Shown: piece by piece, positions 13,591 through 26,400 of the stretch
Position numbering within the stretch: position 1 is the first letter of the stretch
Layout: each line of letters begins with the position of its first letter
Source: Panonychus citri
Lineage: Eukaryota; Arthropoda; Arachnida; Trombidiformes; Tetranychidae
Direction of reading: 5' to 3'
Length of the DNA stretch: 64,000 nt
Assembly: GCF_014898815.1 (NCBI RefSeq)
Contig: NW_026515416.1
Location: 930,001-994,000 of the forward strand
Translations under genes and position numbers: made by a program
The notes under the pieces: model-generated
Databases searched by the model: none
What the model saw: the letters and a program-made list of their open reading frames with translations, nothing else
What the model was told of the DNA's origin: nothing

Positions 13591-16500
13591 AATTCTTGAT
13601 TTTCATGGTGATAACGATGATAAAGATGATGATGAGAAACATTTTCTTCACTATTATCATTGAATTAGGAATTTTAACCATTTCTTGTTTGTTTCTCTTT
13701 CTCATCCCTTGTGAGTTTGTTTATTACAAATCAACATAGTCATCGTCATCATTAATAGTTATTAGAAAATTTCAACAATTAATTTATTAATCATTCCATT
13801 GAAAATCGATCATCTCCAATACTTTAATTTATTAATAAGGATTCTTATTATCAGGTTTTCCATTTGTTTTCATGTTGACTGTTTGATATTGAAATAATAA
13901 TATATTTCTCCTCATACAATCAAATTACTTTTGCTTTTGTTATTAATATTGGATAGTTAATAATTGTGTCAATCATTATTCATTACCAATATATACACAC
14001 AATATAAATATAGAAAGAGAGAGAGAGACAGACAGAAAGACAATCAATTGAATTATATATTTTATCTGTTTGTCTTGTGTTGATTTGTGAGTGGTAAAAG
14101 TTGTAAAAGGAAATCAATGATAATCAAAAAAGTTTACCCTTCATTCATATTGATTGTGTGTGTGTGTGTGGTGTTTGTGTTTACTATTGTAATCATTTGA
14201 GTCAATCTTTAAGGTTAACTTAATTGTTTGCACTAAATTAACTTTAATTTGATTAATACATTACCCTGATTGAGTGGAAAGTTCTGATAGATTTTTGTTT
14301 CTTTTTTTTTCCTCTAATTGTTTTATTAATTATTTTTTCTCCACTTTTTTTGTTTCTCCACCAGAACTGTTTCTCTACTCACCGATCTCATGACAAACAA
14401 GGAAACTGCTGAGATATTCCGAGAGAGACAACTATTTTTAAAACATAGTCTTCCATTGGGTTCCTATCTTCTCAAGCCAGTTCAAAGGATCTTGAAATAT
14501 CATCTACTACTTCAGAATATTGTTAAAGACAATGATTTAGATGAAAGTGGTGAAGATGATATTTACTATCTTCGTCAAGCTTTATCCGTTATGACCAATA
14601 TAGCTGCTCATATAAATGAGATGAAAAGGAAACATGAACACGCTGTCCGAGTCCAAGAGATACAATCGCTTCTTTATGGTTGGGAGGGTCAAGATTTAAC
14701 GACATACGGTGAGCTTGTTGCCGAAGGATCATTTCGGATGATTGGAGCTAAAGCTGTACGACATTTGTTTCTCTTGGACAAGATGCTTTTAATTACCAAG
14801 AAACGTGAAGACGGATTACTTTCTTATAAAGCTCATATCATGTGTTCCAATCTTATGGTAATTGAAAGTATAGAGGGTGAACCATTTTGCTTTCAAACTA
14901 TACCTTTTGACTGTCCTCGTATTCAATATACTTTTCAATCACGTAACCTGGATCATAAACGTGAATGGTGTTTACAATTGAAAAGGTTAATGTTGGAAAA
15001 TTATCCAATGCCGATTCCCTCCAATGCAAAGCAAATTGTCATGAAATTGGGTTTACCTTCATCTTTTAGTTCAACGGGAAGTAATGGAAAGTCTGGATCA
15101 GGTTCTGGTAAAGAATCGGGTTCAGGTAAAAGTGGTTACGGAGGTGTGGGCTCAGGTAGGCGAACACCTTCAGCCCCAGAATATTTGGAGAAAAGGAAAC
15201 AAGAGAGACGTAAATCATCAGATAGTAGTCATTCAACAACTAGTAATGGTGGTGGTGGTGGAAGTCTTCATAAAGGTTTTAAGTTGAGAAAGTCATTGAA
15301 AAAGATTCAACCGTTTGACCTTACAATGATGAATGGATCTAAAAGATCACGAAGTGCCAGTACTGATGAAACAGCCATGAACTTATTGAAAAGAGAGGAG
15401 TCACTTAAGATTGATAGGAGATCAAGTTTGGGAACCATTACCAAGCCCCCAAGTCTCCAGGAAGAAGAGCCAATAACAAGTCAAACTAATAATACCAATA
15501 ATAGTCTACTAATAACTTCCTGTGATGTAGTCAAAGACGGTTATCATCTTAATCATCATCATCATCCTCTTGTTTCTCATCAAAATTATAAATGTAATAG
15601 TAAAACAATGGACTGTTTAACTGTACCATCTTCATCTTCCTCATCATCACCTTCTTCATCAACATCATCTCTCTTACCAATAATATGCAGTACAAATAAT
15701 AAGATGACAAAAATATCTCCCTCATCAATAGTAACCTCATCATCGACGACAACTCTTTCAACCACCACAAGCTCCAATTCCTCATTGGCAAGCCTGGAAA
15801 AATCTCTATTACTTGGTGATAATATGGACGGTCTTGGAAATGGTAATGAACGATGTTATTGGTCTGGTCTTCGTCGATCTAGTTCAAGATGTTCCGCTCG
15901 TAAATTGGCCAATGATTATCTTAAACGAGCATCAATTAGTGAATCGGGTTATGGTGATGATTATGTTTCCTTTTATTTTTGCAATAACGGTTTAAGTAGG
16001 AGAGATTCAATCAATGGTAGTATCATGAGTTCCAATGGTATTGTTAATAACAATGGTTCTAATGGAAACAGTAATTGCTCTGATATTGTTAATCGTGATC
16101 GATCATCAACTAATCATGGTTTTAGTTTATCTTCAGGTTCTAGTGAATTAAGTATGACTTCAATGGTTTCATCAACACCCTCCGATAATGATTCAATTAT
16201 GTGTATATGTAAAGCTTATCGTCAATTGAATTCACGGTCAACACCCCGACAGGGACAATCATCTTCTTCTTCCTCATCATCATCATCAACCTCTTCATCA
16301 ACCTCATCATTTACCGATACTGGTTTAAATTCTGTCACCGGATCTAATAATCATATTGGAATTGAATCTTCTTTCGATGAATATATTCCCTGTCTTTGTG
16401 GGTCAACTTGTGAACAACGATCTCGTCTCTTTAATTCAAATTCTGGTGAAGATTCTGGTCTTGGTAGCATTTGCTCTGGAAGTTCATCTAATTCATCATT

Positions 16501-17443
16501 TTCATCCGCTCGAACCTCAACCCCACTTTCAGCTGGCTCATCTGAACTTAGCATGGCTTCATCATCTCATTCATCATCAACAGATGATTATCACCATATC
16601 CTATCAACACTAGCCGGTGGAATTGGTAATCTAGATTTAACCGATCATCCTGGTTCCTCTTCCGGTCATAATGTCCGTCGTGCTCAATCATTTACCGGAA
16701 TGGTGAAAACCAAAACAGCTCTATTAACCCATACACTTTCATTTCGACATGCACCTCAATTAGATTTACCCCCTTGTTGTAACCTAACCCACACCCATCA
16801 GAATCAAAATCAATACCATCATCATCACCATCATCACCCTCACCATCAGAATAACAGTCAACAACAGCAAAAATATAACAATAACCCTCACCACCACCAC
16901 CATCATCATCATTACAACAATCATCATCGATCACAACTTCAACAAAATAATTTCTCTTCCCAACCACAATCTCATCAAGAGGAACAATTAACAGAAGAGA
17001 AACAACAACAACAAGTTTATCAAAATAATGATAATTCACATTCTGATGATTCGGCTCATGATATCTCCTCTTCATCCTCATCATCTCATCACCACAATCA
17101 TCATCATTATCCTAGACCATTAAACAGCACAGAATTAAGCCAAACAACATCTTGCTCATCTTCCTCTTCAACATCGCCCACTTCATCATCCGCATCAACA
17201 ACAACAACAACACCACCATTTTCCTCTTCCTCTCTACCTTCACCCCTGTCAAATGTATCATTTTCACGTGATCCATCCAGTGTCCGACTCCCGTCATCAA
17301 GCTCGCTGGAAGAAATGAGTCCAACCTCGCCAGCGATTTGGTTAAGGAAACAATCTGAACACTTTCCACCCGCTTGTAAAAAGGGAGGCTCGCTGCCAAG
17401 AAGTTTTGAATCAACAGCATTCACAACATCAAGCCAATTGTAA
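12405..17443 (+). CDS. RhoGEF of the PLEKHG1/2/3 type (DH-PH protein)
   Basis: Predicted guanine nucleotide exchange factor for Rho-family GTPases, acting at the cytoplasmic face of membranes or the cytoskeleton. Three exons: 12405-12830, 12937-13244, 14365-17443; phases 0 and 2 agree; about 1270 residues. The DH domain (about residues 122-325) starts with VIMEIVETERTYV and contains LFGNIEDI, YTQYCTNYPR and GSYLLKPVQRILKYHLLL, close to vertebrate PLEKHG1. A PH domain follows (about 347-458: DLTTYGELV, FLLDKMLLITKK, ending near REWCLQLKRLMLEN). The remaining ~800 residues are Ser-, His-, Gln- and Asn-rich and probably disordered. The DH domain carries a Thr/Ser-rich insert of about 25 residues near the start of exon 2. 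The start chosen is ATG 12405; an in-frame ATG at 12369 or an upstream exon is possible. Which of the three paralogues it matches best is not decided. Confidence 0.92.
13549..13588. repeat. (CT)n microsatellite in RhoGEF intron 2
   Basis: About 40 bases of CT dinucleotide inside the 1.1 kb intron 13245-14364. The rest of that intron is AT-rich with no exon I can support. A second, shorter GT run lies near 14157-14170. Confidence 0.9.
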
Positions 17444-20239
17444 TAATAATTGTACTCCCTTTACCCTTCATCCTTCATCCACCTCCTCCATCTTTTTTGC
17501 TTTCTTTTGATAATTAATTGATATAATTAACTTTTTTTTTCGACAAAAAAAAAGTCGCAATGACAACATCAACAAAGAGATATAAACATCATATAACACA
17601 CACAAAGAAATTAATTGTAATGACAAAATCTATTATGAAGATACTATGTAAATCTTTACTTCATCCTCATCTCTCCATCTTTTCCCTCTCTCTCTCTCTC
17701 TCTCTCTCTTTATCCCCCTTTTCCGCTTTTCCTTTCTCACTTTTGCCATCACTTGTAAATATATTTGTCTTCCTCATCATCATCATCTTCTTACAATTAA
17801 CTTTCTCTACCAATTTTTTTGCCTCTTGTTTTTACACAGAAAAAACAACATTTGAAAAATACTTGTCTCTTTTTTTTTGTAAAAACGATACAATCACTTG
17901 AATCTAATTAATATTATTTACAATTAAATTTAATTATAATATAATGATCATGTTACCTGATTGATTTTTTGACAATTTCACTGATTCCCTTGGTTGTAAG
18001 CACGTTGTTTTTGAACAACAATTAACAACCTTGATTAACTTTCAACTTAATACAAAAGTCTAATCAATGTGATTTCCAATTGTTAATCATGATCAAGTTA
18101 ATCAACGATCATATTGATATTGATTATCTCACGATTTAAAAGTCTACTTGTTAATAATTAAAGATTTGGTTAACAACTTCCGATTGAACTTCCTACTTAA
18201 ACCTGGTAATTAATTGTTGGCTAAATTGTTGTTGTTATCATTAAATTGACTACAACTTGCCTCTCATATTAGTGTGAAAGATTGTAACAATCAGTAAACA
18301 ATTAAGCCAGCGATCAATGAGAATGTAATTAAATTGTTAACTTCATCTTTTGCTCATCAATAAAAAGTCAGGTTAATCATGATAATAATAGTTAGTGGAT
18401 GTAATTTAAATCATTATCATTCAATGATAATGATACAACTAATCATTTCGTAGCAATTAGATAATAATAATGACATGAAAGGTATAAGATGATCAATTGA
18501 ATTGAGAAAAAAAAAGTTTTTTTTTTCTCTCTTCATTTTAATCAATTGATTGGAAATTTAAATTTAATCTTAATTGCTATCGAATACATAACTTTAATTG
18601 TAATTAATATAATTTCATGTTCATCAGATTGTATTGGTTGAACTTGTTTCAATCAATTTACCTCCAAGGTAAATAAATATATAAATCATTGAACTTGTGT
18701 CAATCATTGTGATTCAATCAGAAATGACAATTAAATTTGATTGCTTGTAAACAATTAACTTTACATTGAGAATGTAATTAAAAAAAAAATAACTACAATA
18801 ATTAACATTGAATTGATCTAATTGTTTATCTTTACTTAGTTGATTGAATCTAAAAAAAAAGGATTGGTGGTTAATTGAATTTATAATTTATAATAATTAA
18901 CTAATCGGTAAGTTACGAAAGTTAATCAATTTAATCAATTGTTTAATCTTTACAAATGATTAGTTAATCAGTTACAATTTAGCTTGCAGCTAAATTTTTG
19001 TCTCTTAAAATAGACTTTCAATTGACCTAGAAATTGGTTGATTAAGGGAAAGTTTCATTTTCTAATTGTAACCTTGATTGTAATTGTCTCAGACTGAATT
19101 AACATTTGATTAAGATGATTATTGTAATTAGTAATTAGATTTACTTTGTTTATAATGATAATAACAAAGGGTAACAATTAACAATCAAACAGATTAGTTT
19201 AGTTAATAGTAAAAGTTATTAGTATTCATTTGATAGCTTCTTAATTGTGATGATTAACAATAAGATATGGAAAACGTTGATTCTTGTTGATTTAATTAAA
19301 TTGTGTGTTAATTTACTTACAATACAATTTAAACCCTCTAACAATTGACCGCAATTAAAGGGCTAATATTTAAAATTATATTTCTAAATTAAATCTAATA
19401 TAATAGAGAGTCCAATTTAAATAATCATCAGTTAATTGTTACTATTTATTATTGTTGATTTATTTAAATCATTATCATTACCACTAATACACAACCTTGA
19501 TTAAATTTAATTGCACTCATTTGATTCAATATGATTATTAGTTAATTGTCATCAATAATAAACACTCCTAACCATAAGCAATAATAATCATCATCATCAT
19601 CATCTTAATTGTTGTTGTATATTATTAATTTAATTTAATTGTGATCACACTCCCAATAACTTTTACCTTTAATTTACCGGCAGATGAATTTAATTTAATT
19701 TTAATTCAATGGTAGAAACCAAATTTACTTTCTTAATTGTGATTAAATTGTAAGCCCATCATTAGTTAGTTATAAATAAATTTTTTTTTTAATTTCATTT
19801 AATTTAGTTAACTTAATCATTGGCCATTGATGAGTTCATCAATTAACTAAATATTAGTGAAAATTACTGTTTCAAAAATGTTTATATTGTTCAATGAATT
19901 AAATTTAATTGTTACTGTTTATATGATAACAATTAACTCGGCCATCAACCTTTACCACTCACGTTCAAGGTTAACACAATTTAAATTACTTGGTTAACAA
20001 TTAAGTAGCAGTTTTGTTGTTGTTTTTTTAATTACAATTCATGAAGATGATAATAGTATAGTAACAATCAAATAAATTGTTTTTCGTTAATTGTCAAAGA
20101 CAATCAGTTAATCATTAAGAAAAAGTGTTTCTTTTTTTGCTGTTCAATCAAGTAGTTAATCTTAATTGTAAATATAGTTGATGATTACGCTTTTGATTTG
20201 GTTAGTTGATTGTTTGTCAATTTATTAATATTTTGCTTG
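17444..20239. other. Intergenic region downstream of the RhoGEF gene
   Basis: Probably contains the RhoGEF 3' UTR at its left end. A CT tract lies at about 17692-17710. The open frame 17560-17901 on the plus strand is translated CT-rich repeat and is not accepted as a gene. From 17900 onward it is AT-rich with frequent TTAATTGT/ACAATTAA words; nothing else is visible. Confidence 0.6.
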
Positions 20240-20566
20240 TTATTGTGATATTTGAGTCCAAGTAATTGAAATTTAAACATACCAATTAATGCTCATGGTT
20301 GTTAGCAATTAAAAATAGTTCAATCAATCAATCAAATTAATATGATAATTGTAAGGAAAATGTGACAGTTTAAATGAGTGTTTCTCTTTAAACAGTAATC
20401 AAGGGATAATATCAGTTAATCGTCTTGATTTGATTGTTGCAATCAAATTACTGTTTCATCACCTGTACAGATTGTTAGTTAATTGTCAAGGTTAATATAA
20501 TCTTCTCATATCTTTGCATCTCTTTCTTGATAAATTTGCTCCATTTTTTAACCATTGACACAATTA
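20240..20566. repeat. Duplicated block, copy 1
   Basis: This block is repeated in direct orientation at about 22560-22896. The last ~200 bases are the most similar: from the GTTGCAATCAAATTACTG region to the TGCTCCATTTTTTAA region only scattered single-base differences are seen. The two copies flank about 2 kb holding a foldback palindrome and a MITE. Confidence 0.85.
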
Positions 20567-20572
20567 ACGCGT

Positions 20573-21265
20573 TTACGTGCAAATAAGTGCGGTGCTTGTA
20601 AGTGAGTGCACTATCTTTAAGCGCTTTTAGTTCAAAGCTTGAAGTTTGAAGCTCTGAATAAACTAACCTATGAAGATGAGACTCTTCATAAAATCCTTAA
20701 TAACTATTGAACAATGATTTTCTTAAATTTTATATTTGAATAGTACACACATGATCATGTCAACAAGAAAAATTAAGTCTCTCAACTTTTGGTTTCTGTT
20801 TATTGAGGTCGAAACTCATAAAGTTTTACTTGAGTCGCATTCATCTCATACTAATTTTAATAGATAGGTTTGAAACGCAATTTCTTTTCGATTATCTTCA
20901 CTGTGCTTTATTTTAGACCTTGAAAAGACCAGTTTTAGATCACTTTTTTATGAACTTTCCAATAAAGTTATTTTCATTTATATCAGAATTATTTTGAAAG
21001 ATACAGAATTTTAAGAAAAATAAATTTAACTCGAGTAAAAGCTACTTTCGATCTCTGAAACCAAGTTGAGTAATGACATGATCATATGTGTACTATTCAA
21101 ATATAAAATTTAAGAAAAAATTCATCATTGTTCAATAGTTATCGATAAAGCACTGCATAGTTACACTGAAAAGATGCAACGAGAACAGAGCCTCTAACAA
21201 GGTATCAACATGGGCTTAAAGGCGAGTTGCTCTCGTTGATAAGCACTGATGTTATTTGCACGTAA
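20573..21265. repeat. Long imperfect foldback palindrome
   Basis: The left arm (from about 20573) pairs with the reverse complement of the right arm (to about 21265), with the centre near 20920. Matched blocks include GTTTACGTGCAAATAA at the outer ends (20574 region against 21250 region), the AACTATTGAACAATGAT to CATGATCATGTCA block (20702-20761 against 21077-21143), and an interior TCAACTT...GGTTTC block. The arms have diverged, so the element is old or imperfectly palindromic. No clear target-site duplication was found. It begins almost exactly where duplicated block copy 1 ends. Confidence 0.7.
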
Positions 21266-21817
21266 ACATGGTAATCCAAGTTTATGTTTACATGGGTCAA
21301 GATTAACAGAAGAACAAAACAAATGTCCGAGATTTTTGGGTGAACTAAAAGTATCCATGAAGTATTGAGAGGCACCAAAAACTACCAATGTTTTCAACTT
21401 CGAGCCTGTTGAAAGCTTAGATGATGCTCGAACCCAGTTATTACAACAATTTTGAAACAACTGGCGAAATATGTATGTAATAAAAAATTACTAGGCAATT
21501 TATTTCTTAGGAATGATACTTTATCAAACCCAACTACCGTTACTAATTTTATGCTAATCAAAAAGAGAGAACTTCGAAAGTTTCGATTTTAGAAAGTCAA
21601 CATTGAGTGTGGATCCTTCACCTATCACAGGTATTTTCATCAGCACCAGATTCACCTGATTCTCAGACCAGATCAGTCTTTCCCTCTTGGACCAGCTCGG
21701 TGATTTTCAGGTTCATTAGGTGATGGAGGTGAAGAGCAAGGCTGCTAAACTATTCAAGCTTCATGTCTTTTTATATCGAGTTTTTGTCGAAAAATGAATT
21801 CTCTATGGTTAACGATG
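21266..21817. other. Unassigned spacer with possible decayed coding sequence
   Basis: Lies between the foldback and the MITE. A minus-strand open frame at 21194-21460 (88 residues, overlapping the foldback arm) and a short minus-strand stretch near 21600-21650 have compositions less repeat-like than their surroundings. I do not recognise either. They may be scraps of an old transposon or of captured host coding sequence. No intact gene is supported. Confidence 0.35.
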
Positions 21818-21819
21818 TA

Positions 21820-22048
21820 CAGCCAAAGACTTTGAGTTTGCAACCACTTTCTAAATCATTCACGCAGTTGAATATAATCAATGAGAGATACAGTTAACCC
21901 AAAGATATGATGATAAGTCTGTCCACTAATTTAAGTGGTGTAGTCTTGAAATGGTCAACTGATTAGATATCAAAAGTTATCTTTATTTGCATATCATTGA
22001 CTTCGTGGATGATTTAAAAAGTGGTTGCAAACTCAAAGTCTTTGGCTG
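21820..22048. mobile_element. MITE with TA target site, Tc1/mariner type
   Basis: 229 bp element bounded by TA at 21818-21819 and 22049-22050. The terminal inverted repeats begin CAGCCAAAGACTTTGAGTTT and extend about 38 bases with one or two mismatches. There is no transposase frame inside. TA target duplication and short size are what is expected for a non-autonomous Tc1/mariner derivative. Confidence 0.8.
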
Positions 22049-22050
22049 TA

Positions 22051-22559
22051 TACTTTGCATGAATCTGTGTAATGACGATCAATGGTACAACAAGTGCGAA
22101 TAATAGTTGGACTGATTCACATACTTTTCGTGATTTATGGATGCTAAATCATGTCTACGATCAGGCAGTCTTCGAAAAACAATTTGAAAAAACTATCGAA
22201 CATAACAAGTGTGATCTTATCCATGAACTGATCCAGTTTACGATGATTTGTGATCGATTCAGTACAATAATCATCAAACTATCAATTTGCTTAAAATTAC
22301 CAAAGATTATTAACAATTGTAAGATTTTATTTGAATATCTTTTAGTTGAAAATTTGGTTAGTTGATTGTTTGACAATTCTGATGATTTTACGATTTTTCT
22401 GCGTTTATTTTGTTCAGTACAAAATTAATAACAATTAGTAATTAGTTAAGTAATAACATTGACAATATGATAAGATGGCTTAATTGAAATTAATGATTCC
22501 ATTGTCAAAGACTTTAAATGTTGATTGTTACTGATTTCATGTTGGCTTTTGATCATAAT
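22051..22559. other. Spacer with an unrecognised 97-residue open frame
   Basis: A plus-strand frame from ATG 22072 to 22365 encodes 97 residues with an ordinary mixed composition in its first two-thirds. I do not recognise a family. It abuts the MITE and runs into the start of the second duplicated block, so it may be a chance frame or a gene remnant. Confidence 0.3.
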
Positions 22560-22896
22560 TTTGATTGTGATATTCAAGTCCATAAAATTGAAAATTTAAA
22601 AATACCAACCAACGTTTAATGCTTGGTTGATAGTAATCAATTAATTAGTTCAATCAATCAATCAAATTATGATGATTAATTATCATACAGTTGTATGGAA
22701 AATGTGACAGTTTAAATGTGTCTTTCTGTTTGAACAGTAATCAAAGGATAATCGTCTTGATTTGATTGTTGCAATCAAATTACTGTTTCATCACCTGCAC
22801 AGATTGTTAGTTAATTGTCAAGGTTAATATAATATTCTCATATCTTTGCATCTCTTTCTTAATAAATCTGCTCCATTTTTTAATCATTGAGATAAT
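22560..22896. repeat. Duplicated block, copy 2
   Basis: Direct repeat of 20240-20566. Weaker similarity extends upstream (a shared GGTTAGTTGATTGTTTG near 22355 and 20199) but is interrupted by about 150 bases not present in copy 1. Confidence 0.85.
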
Positions 22897-23434
22897 TAAT
22901 AGTAATTAGTCCTGATGATTAATGATAAACGATAACAATTAATGATTTGATTCATCTTTACTCCTCTCCTTTTGATTAGCATAAACTTAGTAACTAGTTG
23001 ATAATAACTAATAATTTACTAATTATCTCCTTTTGATTACTGTGATTAGTGAAAGTTTGGCTTCTAACGAAAGTTTTATAGCAATTAAGCCTAAATTTCA
23101 ATATGAAATTGACACGGGAAGAGAGAGAGAGAGAGAGATGAGCTTAACAATTAGAACATGTATTCAAGAATAGGTTGGTGATAATGATTAATGATTAACA
23201 AGTGATTTGAATAGCAAAATGAGAGAGTCAAAAAAAGAAGGTATCACAATTGAGTTAATTTCTGATCGATAATCAGAAAGACTGATCAAGTGAACTGGAT
23301 CATTAGAAGTTGTTGTTCTTGATTTCATCTAACGATTGATTGGTAATGTTGAAGATGACATTTTCCTTTCCTTTTCTGTCCTTCATTTTCAATTGAATTA
23401 TAATTTAATCGCACGTATGGAATCACCGTAACAA
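22897..23434. other. 3' flank of the TMEM117 gene
   Basis: Lies just downstream of the TMEM117 stop codon (minus strand) and probably contains its 3' UTR. It has a short GA run near 23120-23138. No gene is seen. Confidence 0.55.
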
Positions 23435-26400
23435 TCAAACATTACTGTTCTCTTCTAATTGTCGATGCAAAGATGTCGCTTCTTCTTCATAGGTTGTGAT
23501 TCCCTTCCAGGAAATGTATCCATGCCTCGAATCACGTCTCTCTCGTCGCCAACTTGAGGTTGATTTACGTTTTTTCAGTCTACCGCCATGAGAAGCATCA
23601 GTTTTGGGTGGAAAACGACCATATTGGTAGATGAGAGTAAAAAATAGGACAAAACCTAGTCCAGAATAGAAAGAAAAACAAAAAAAAATGGTAAATTAGA
23701 CTTAAAGAGAACCACAACAAAGAAAAGGAAACGGAAGAGGAAAAGATAATCTAATGGAATATTTTACCTGCGGCACATGGAAGAAAAGCTAAACTTTTAA
23801 CATAAATGGAATAATTCAAGTAACGGGAATTAACGACCAGATCACCTTCCATTAAAGATCGATTGGTTAATTCACTATAAGTCGAGGTTCGAACGGAATA
23901 AGTCCAAAGGGACGAGTTTCCCGTCGACAGAATCGACTCATCGGCAACTGTATAAACCCTCATATCTGGTCCAGTGTATTGACCGAAATCGGGAGGATAA
24001 TAAATGATTTGATTCTTCCACATGTTCAAATCCAACATCATCACCACAATAATAATACCATAATTGAACCATTTTCCTGAAAATTCAATAAAAAATGAAA
24101 CAAATAAAGTAAATTACCAAAAACCGAAACCAAAAAGATGAACAAAAAAACCGAAAAAAAAAATTTCCCTCCAACAAGATTAACTTGTATTCGCACCAGC
24201 AGATGGCGACACTATTGGACTTCACAAACAATCAGAACTAAATTGTAACCATTTGATTGAACATTAATTTAGTTGATTAACAATTTATTTTCCTGGTAAA
24301 TTGTAAATGAACCTTTTGATTTAGATAGAGAGAATGCTAAAATTGTTGAAGAAAATACAATAAATCTGTAAGTTTATTTGTTCCATCAGAATCAATATCA
24401 TCGATTTTTTTTCCTCCAGATGAAAATAAAGTTAATCAATTAATCAACTAAATCGTTGAGTTTCATTCAAATTAATAAATCTGATAATTTATGATGAAAT
24501 AAAATCGTTTGTCAACTGAAATTGTTTATTTTCCAGTTTAATTGTTGTTTTATCAAATGAATTTCTCAGAGTCTTCAATATTGTTGGAAGGGAAAAAATC
24601 TCATCTTCATGAGGGCATTTTGAATTATCCCTGATGATGAATTACCTTCATGACGATTATTCTTATATTCATGATATTTTCAACTTGACTGAATAATTAA
24701 TCAAATGTAGAATAAGTTGATAACAATATAACCAGAAAAGTTAATCAACTATTGAAAAGCTATCGAACTCGAAATCGATAATATCATAATATCATAGTTC
24801 CAACCATGATAATGATTTGATTGATCAACAAAATGACGAGAATATTAAATATTACAAAAATTGAACAATAGATAATTAGAATCCTAATCAGGTTGTTAGG
24901 ATAATTTATCCAAATTGGATTAAATTGTCACTTTCATTTTCCTCCCACAAACAAAAAACTAATAACTTTTTTTTTCGCAATTTTAGTTTCTCAAAAAGTT
25001 CTGATGATAATAGTTGAGAACTTTTTTATTTTCAAAAGATATCAAAATATTACCTGTGATATGGAAGACAAATGTCTCAGGTAAACTGAGTGTTTTCTTG
25101 ATTGTGAATATCTTAAATGAATAGGAAGCTTGTTTGAGTCCAGGTAATTTAATGTCCATGTCACAAACGAAATGAGGAAAGTCCCAATCCTAAAAGTGGA
25201 ACAATTAAAAATGAATGAGATGAAAATTAAATTGAATTAAATGTCTCATGTGAATAGACAAATGTAACTCAGCCCATTGATTATTTATTATCAACAATTA
25301 ATGAATTAAATGCAAGTTAAAAACATCAGCTAATCAAATTAATCTAAAGGTTAATCATGAACATTGTCTGTTTCATGTTAATTAAAACCAAGTAGTTGAA
25401 ACAATTTACTAACTACTAACAATTGTAATATCAACATGATATTATCAAAAGTCTAAGTGAAACAAAAAAAAAAATGAATCAACATGAAAATGATCATCAT
25501 GATAATTGATCATGATGAGAGGATCAAGATGAGGATAAATTGATCATCTTGATTATATCTTAACTGTTATATTAATGTGATTACAATGAAAAGGTATTAA
25601 TATAAATTGTCATCACATTGAGACCTTAATTGTATCAACTTTTTGTCAATGGTAGGAAAATATTATATTATTAATATATAAATTGCTGCCTGAAGATAAA
25701 CTTGATATGATATTATCACAACATGATTAGTTATGATTAACTACAGTTTATATACACTGGCTGTTTGTATTGTCCTAATTTGTTGATGGTAAAACATTTC
25801 AACTGGATTAATATAATTGTATTGGAACAATTAATAATCAAGGAAAGTAAAAAAATCAGGCCAAGAATATAAAACTTGTCCTTCATAATTTAATCATAGT
25901 AAGGGATAGTGTTGCGCGATACCGATAGAAAGTATTGATTGAACGTATCGGTATTGTTAAACAAAGTATCGATAATATTTTCAATACTTAATATTGAAAA
26001 ATATCGAAAAGTATCAACAATACCGTGGGTATTGAACAGTATTGCTAATATTTTTTGATTTTTTCTGATTCTATTTGGTGAAATTTCTACATATTCTCAA
26101 TTTTTCATTTTTCTGAGTCAAAAATTCACTTTCAGTGCCTGGAAAAAGTACTCGATACCGTTCACAAAAGTATCGAGTAATATTGAAAACGAAAGTATCG
26201 ATAATATTACTCGTTAAAAAAGTAGGTAAGGCTCAAGATATGTCCGTAAGCTCAACTTTTTTACTTTCAGCTGACTTTTTTTCGGCTTACGATTACAGCT
26301 ACATATGGAAGTTAACTGAATTTCTCAATTAATTGTGTTTGTTTAAATTAGGTTAGGTTAGGTTTTCACTATTAAGGGTCACCATGGACAAAGGAAGGCC

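Noticed and set aside
16692..17424. Several 100-130 residue minus-strand frames
   Set aside because: Reverse-strand reading of the Ser/His/Gln-rich RhoGEF tail; compositions are Asp/Val/Gly repeats.
17560..17901. 113-residue plus-strand frame after the RhoGEF stop
   Set aside because: Low complexity from a CT tract and poly-T; probably 3' UTR.
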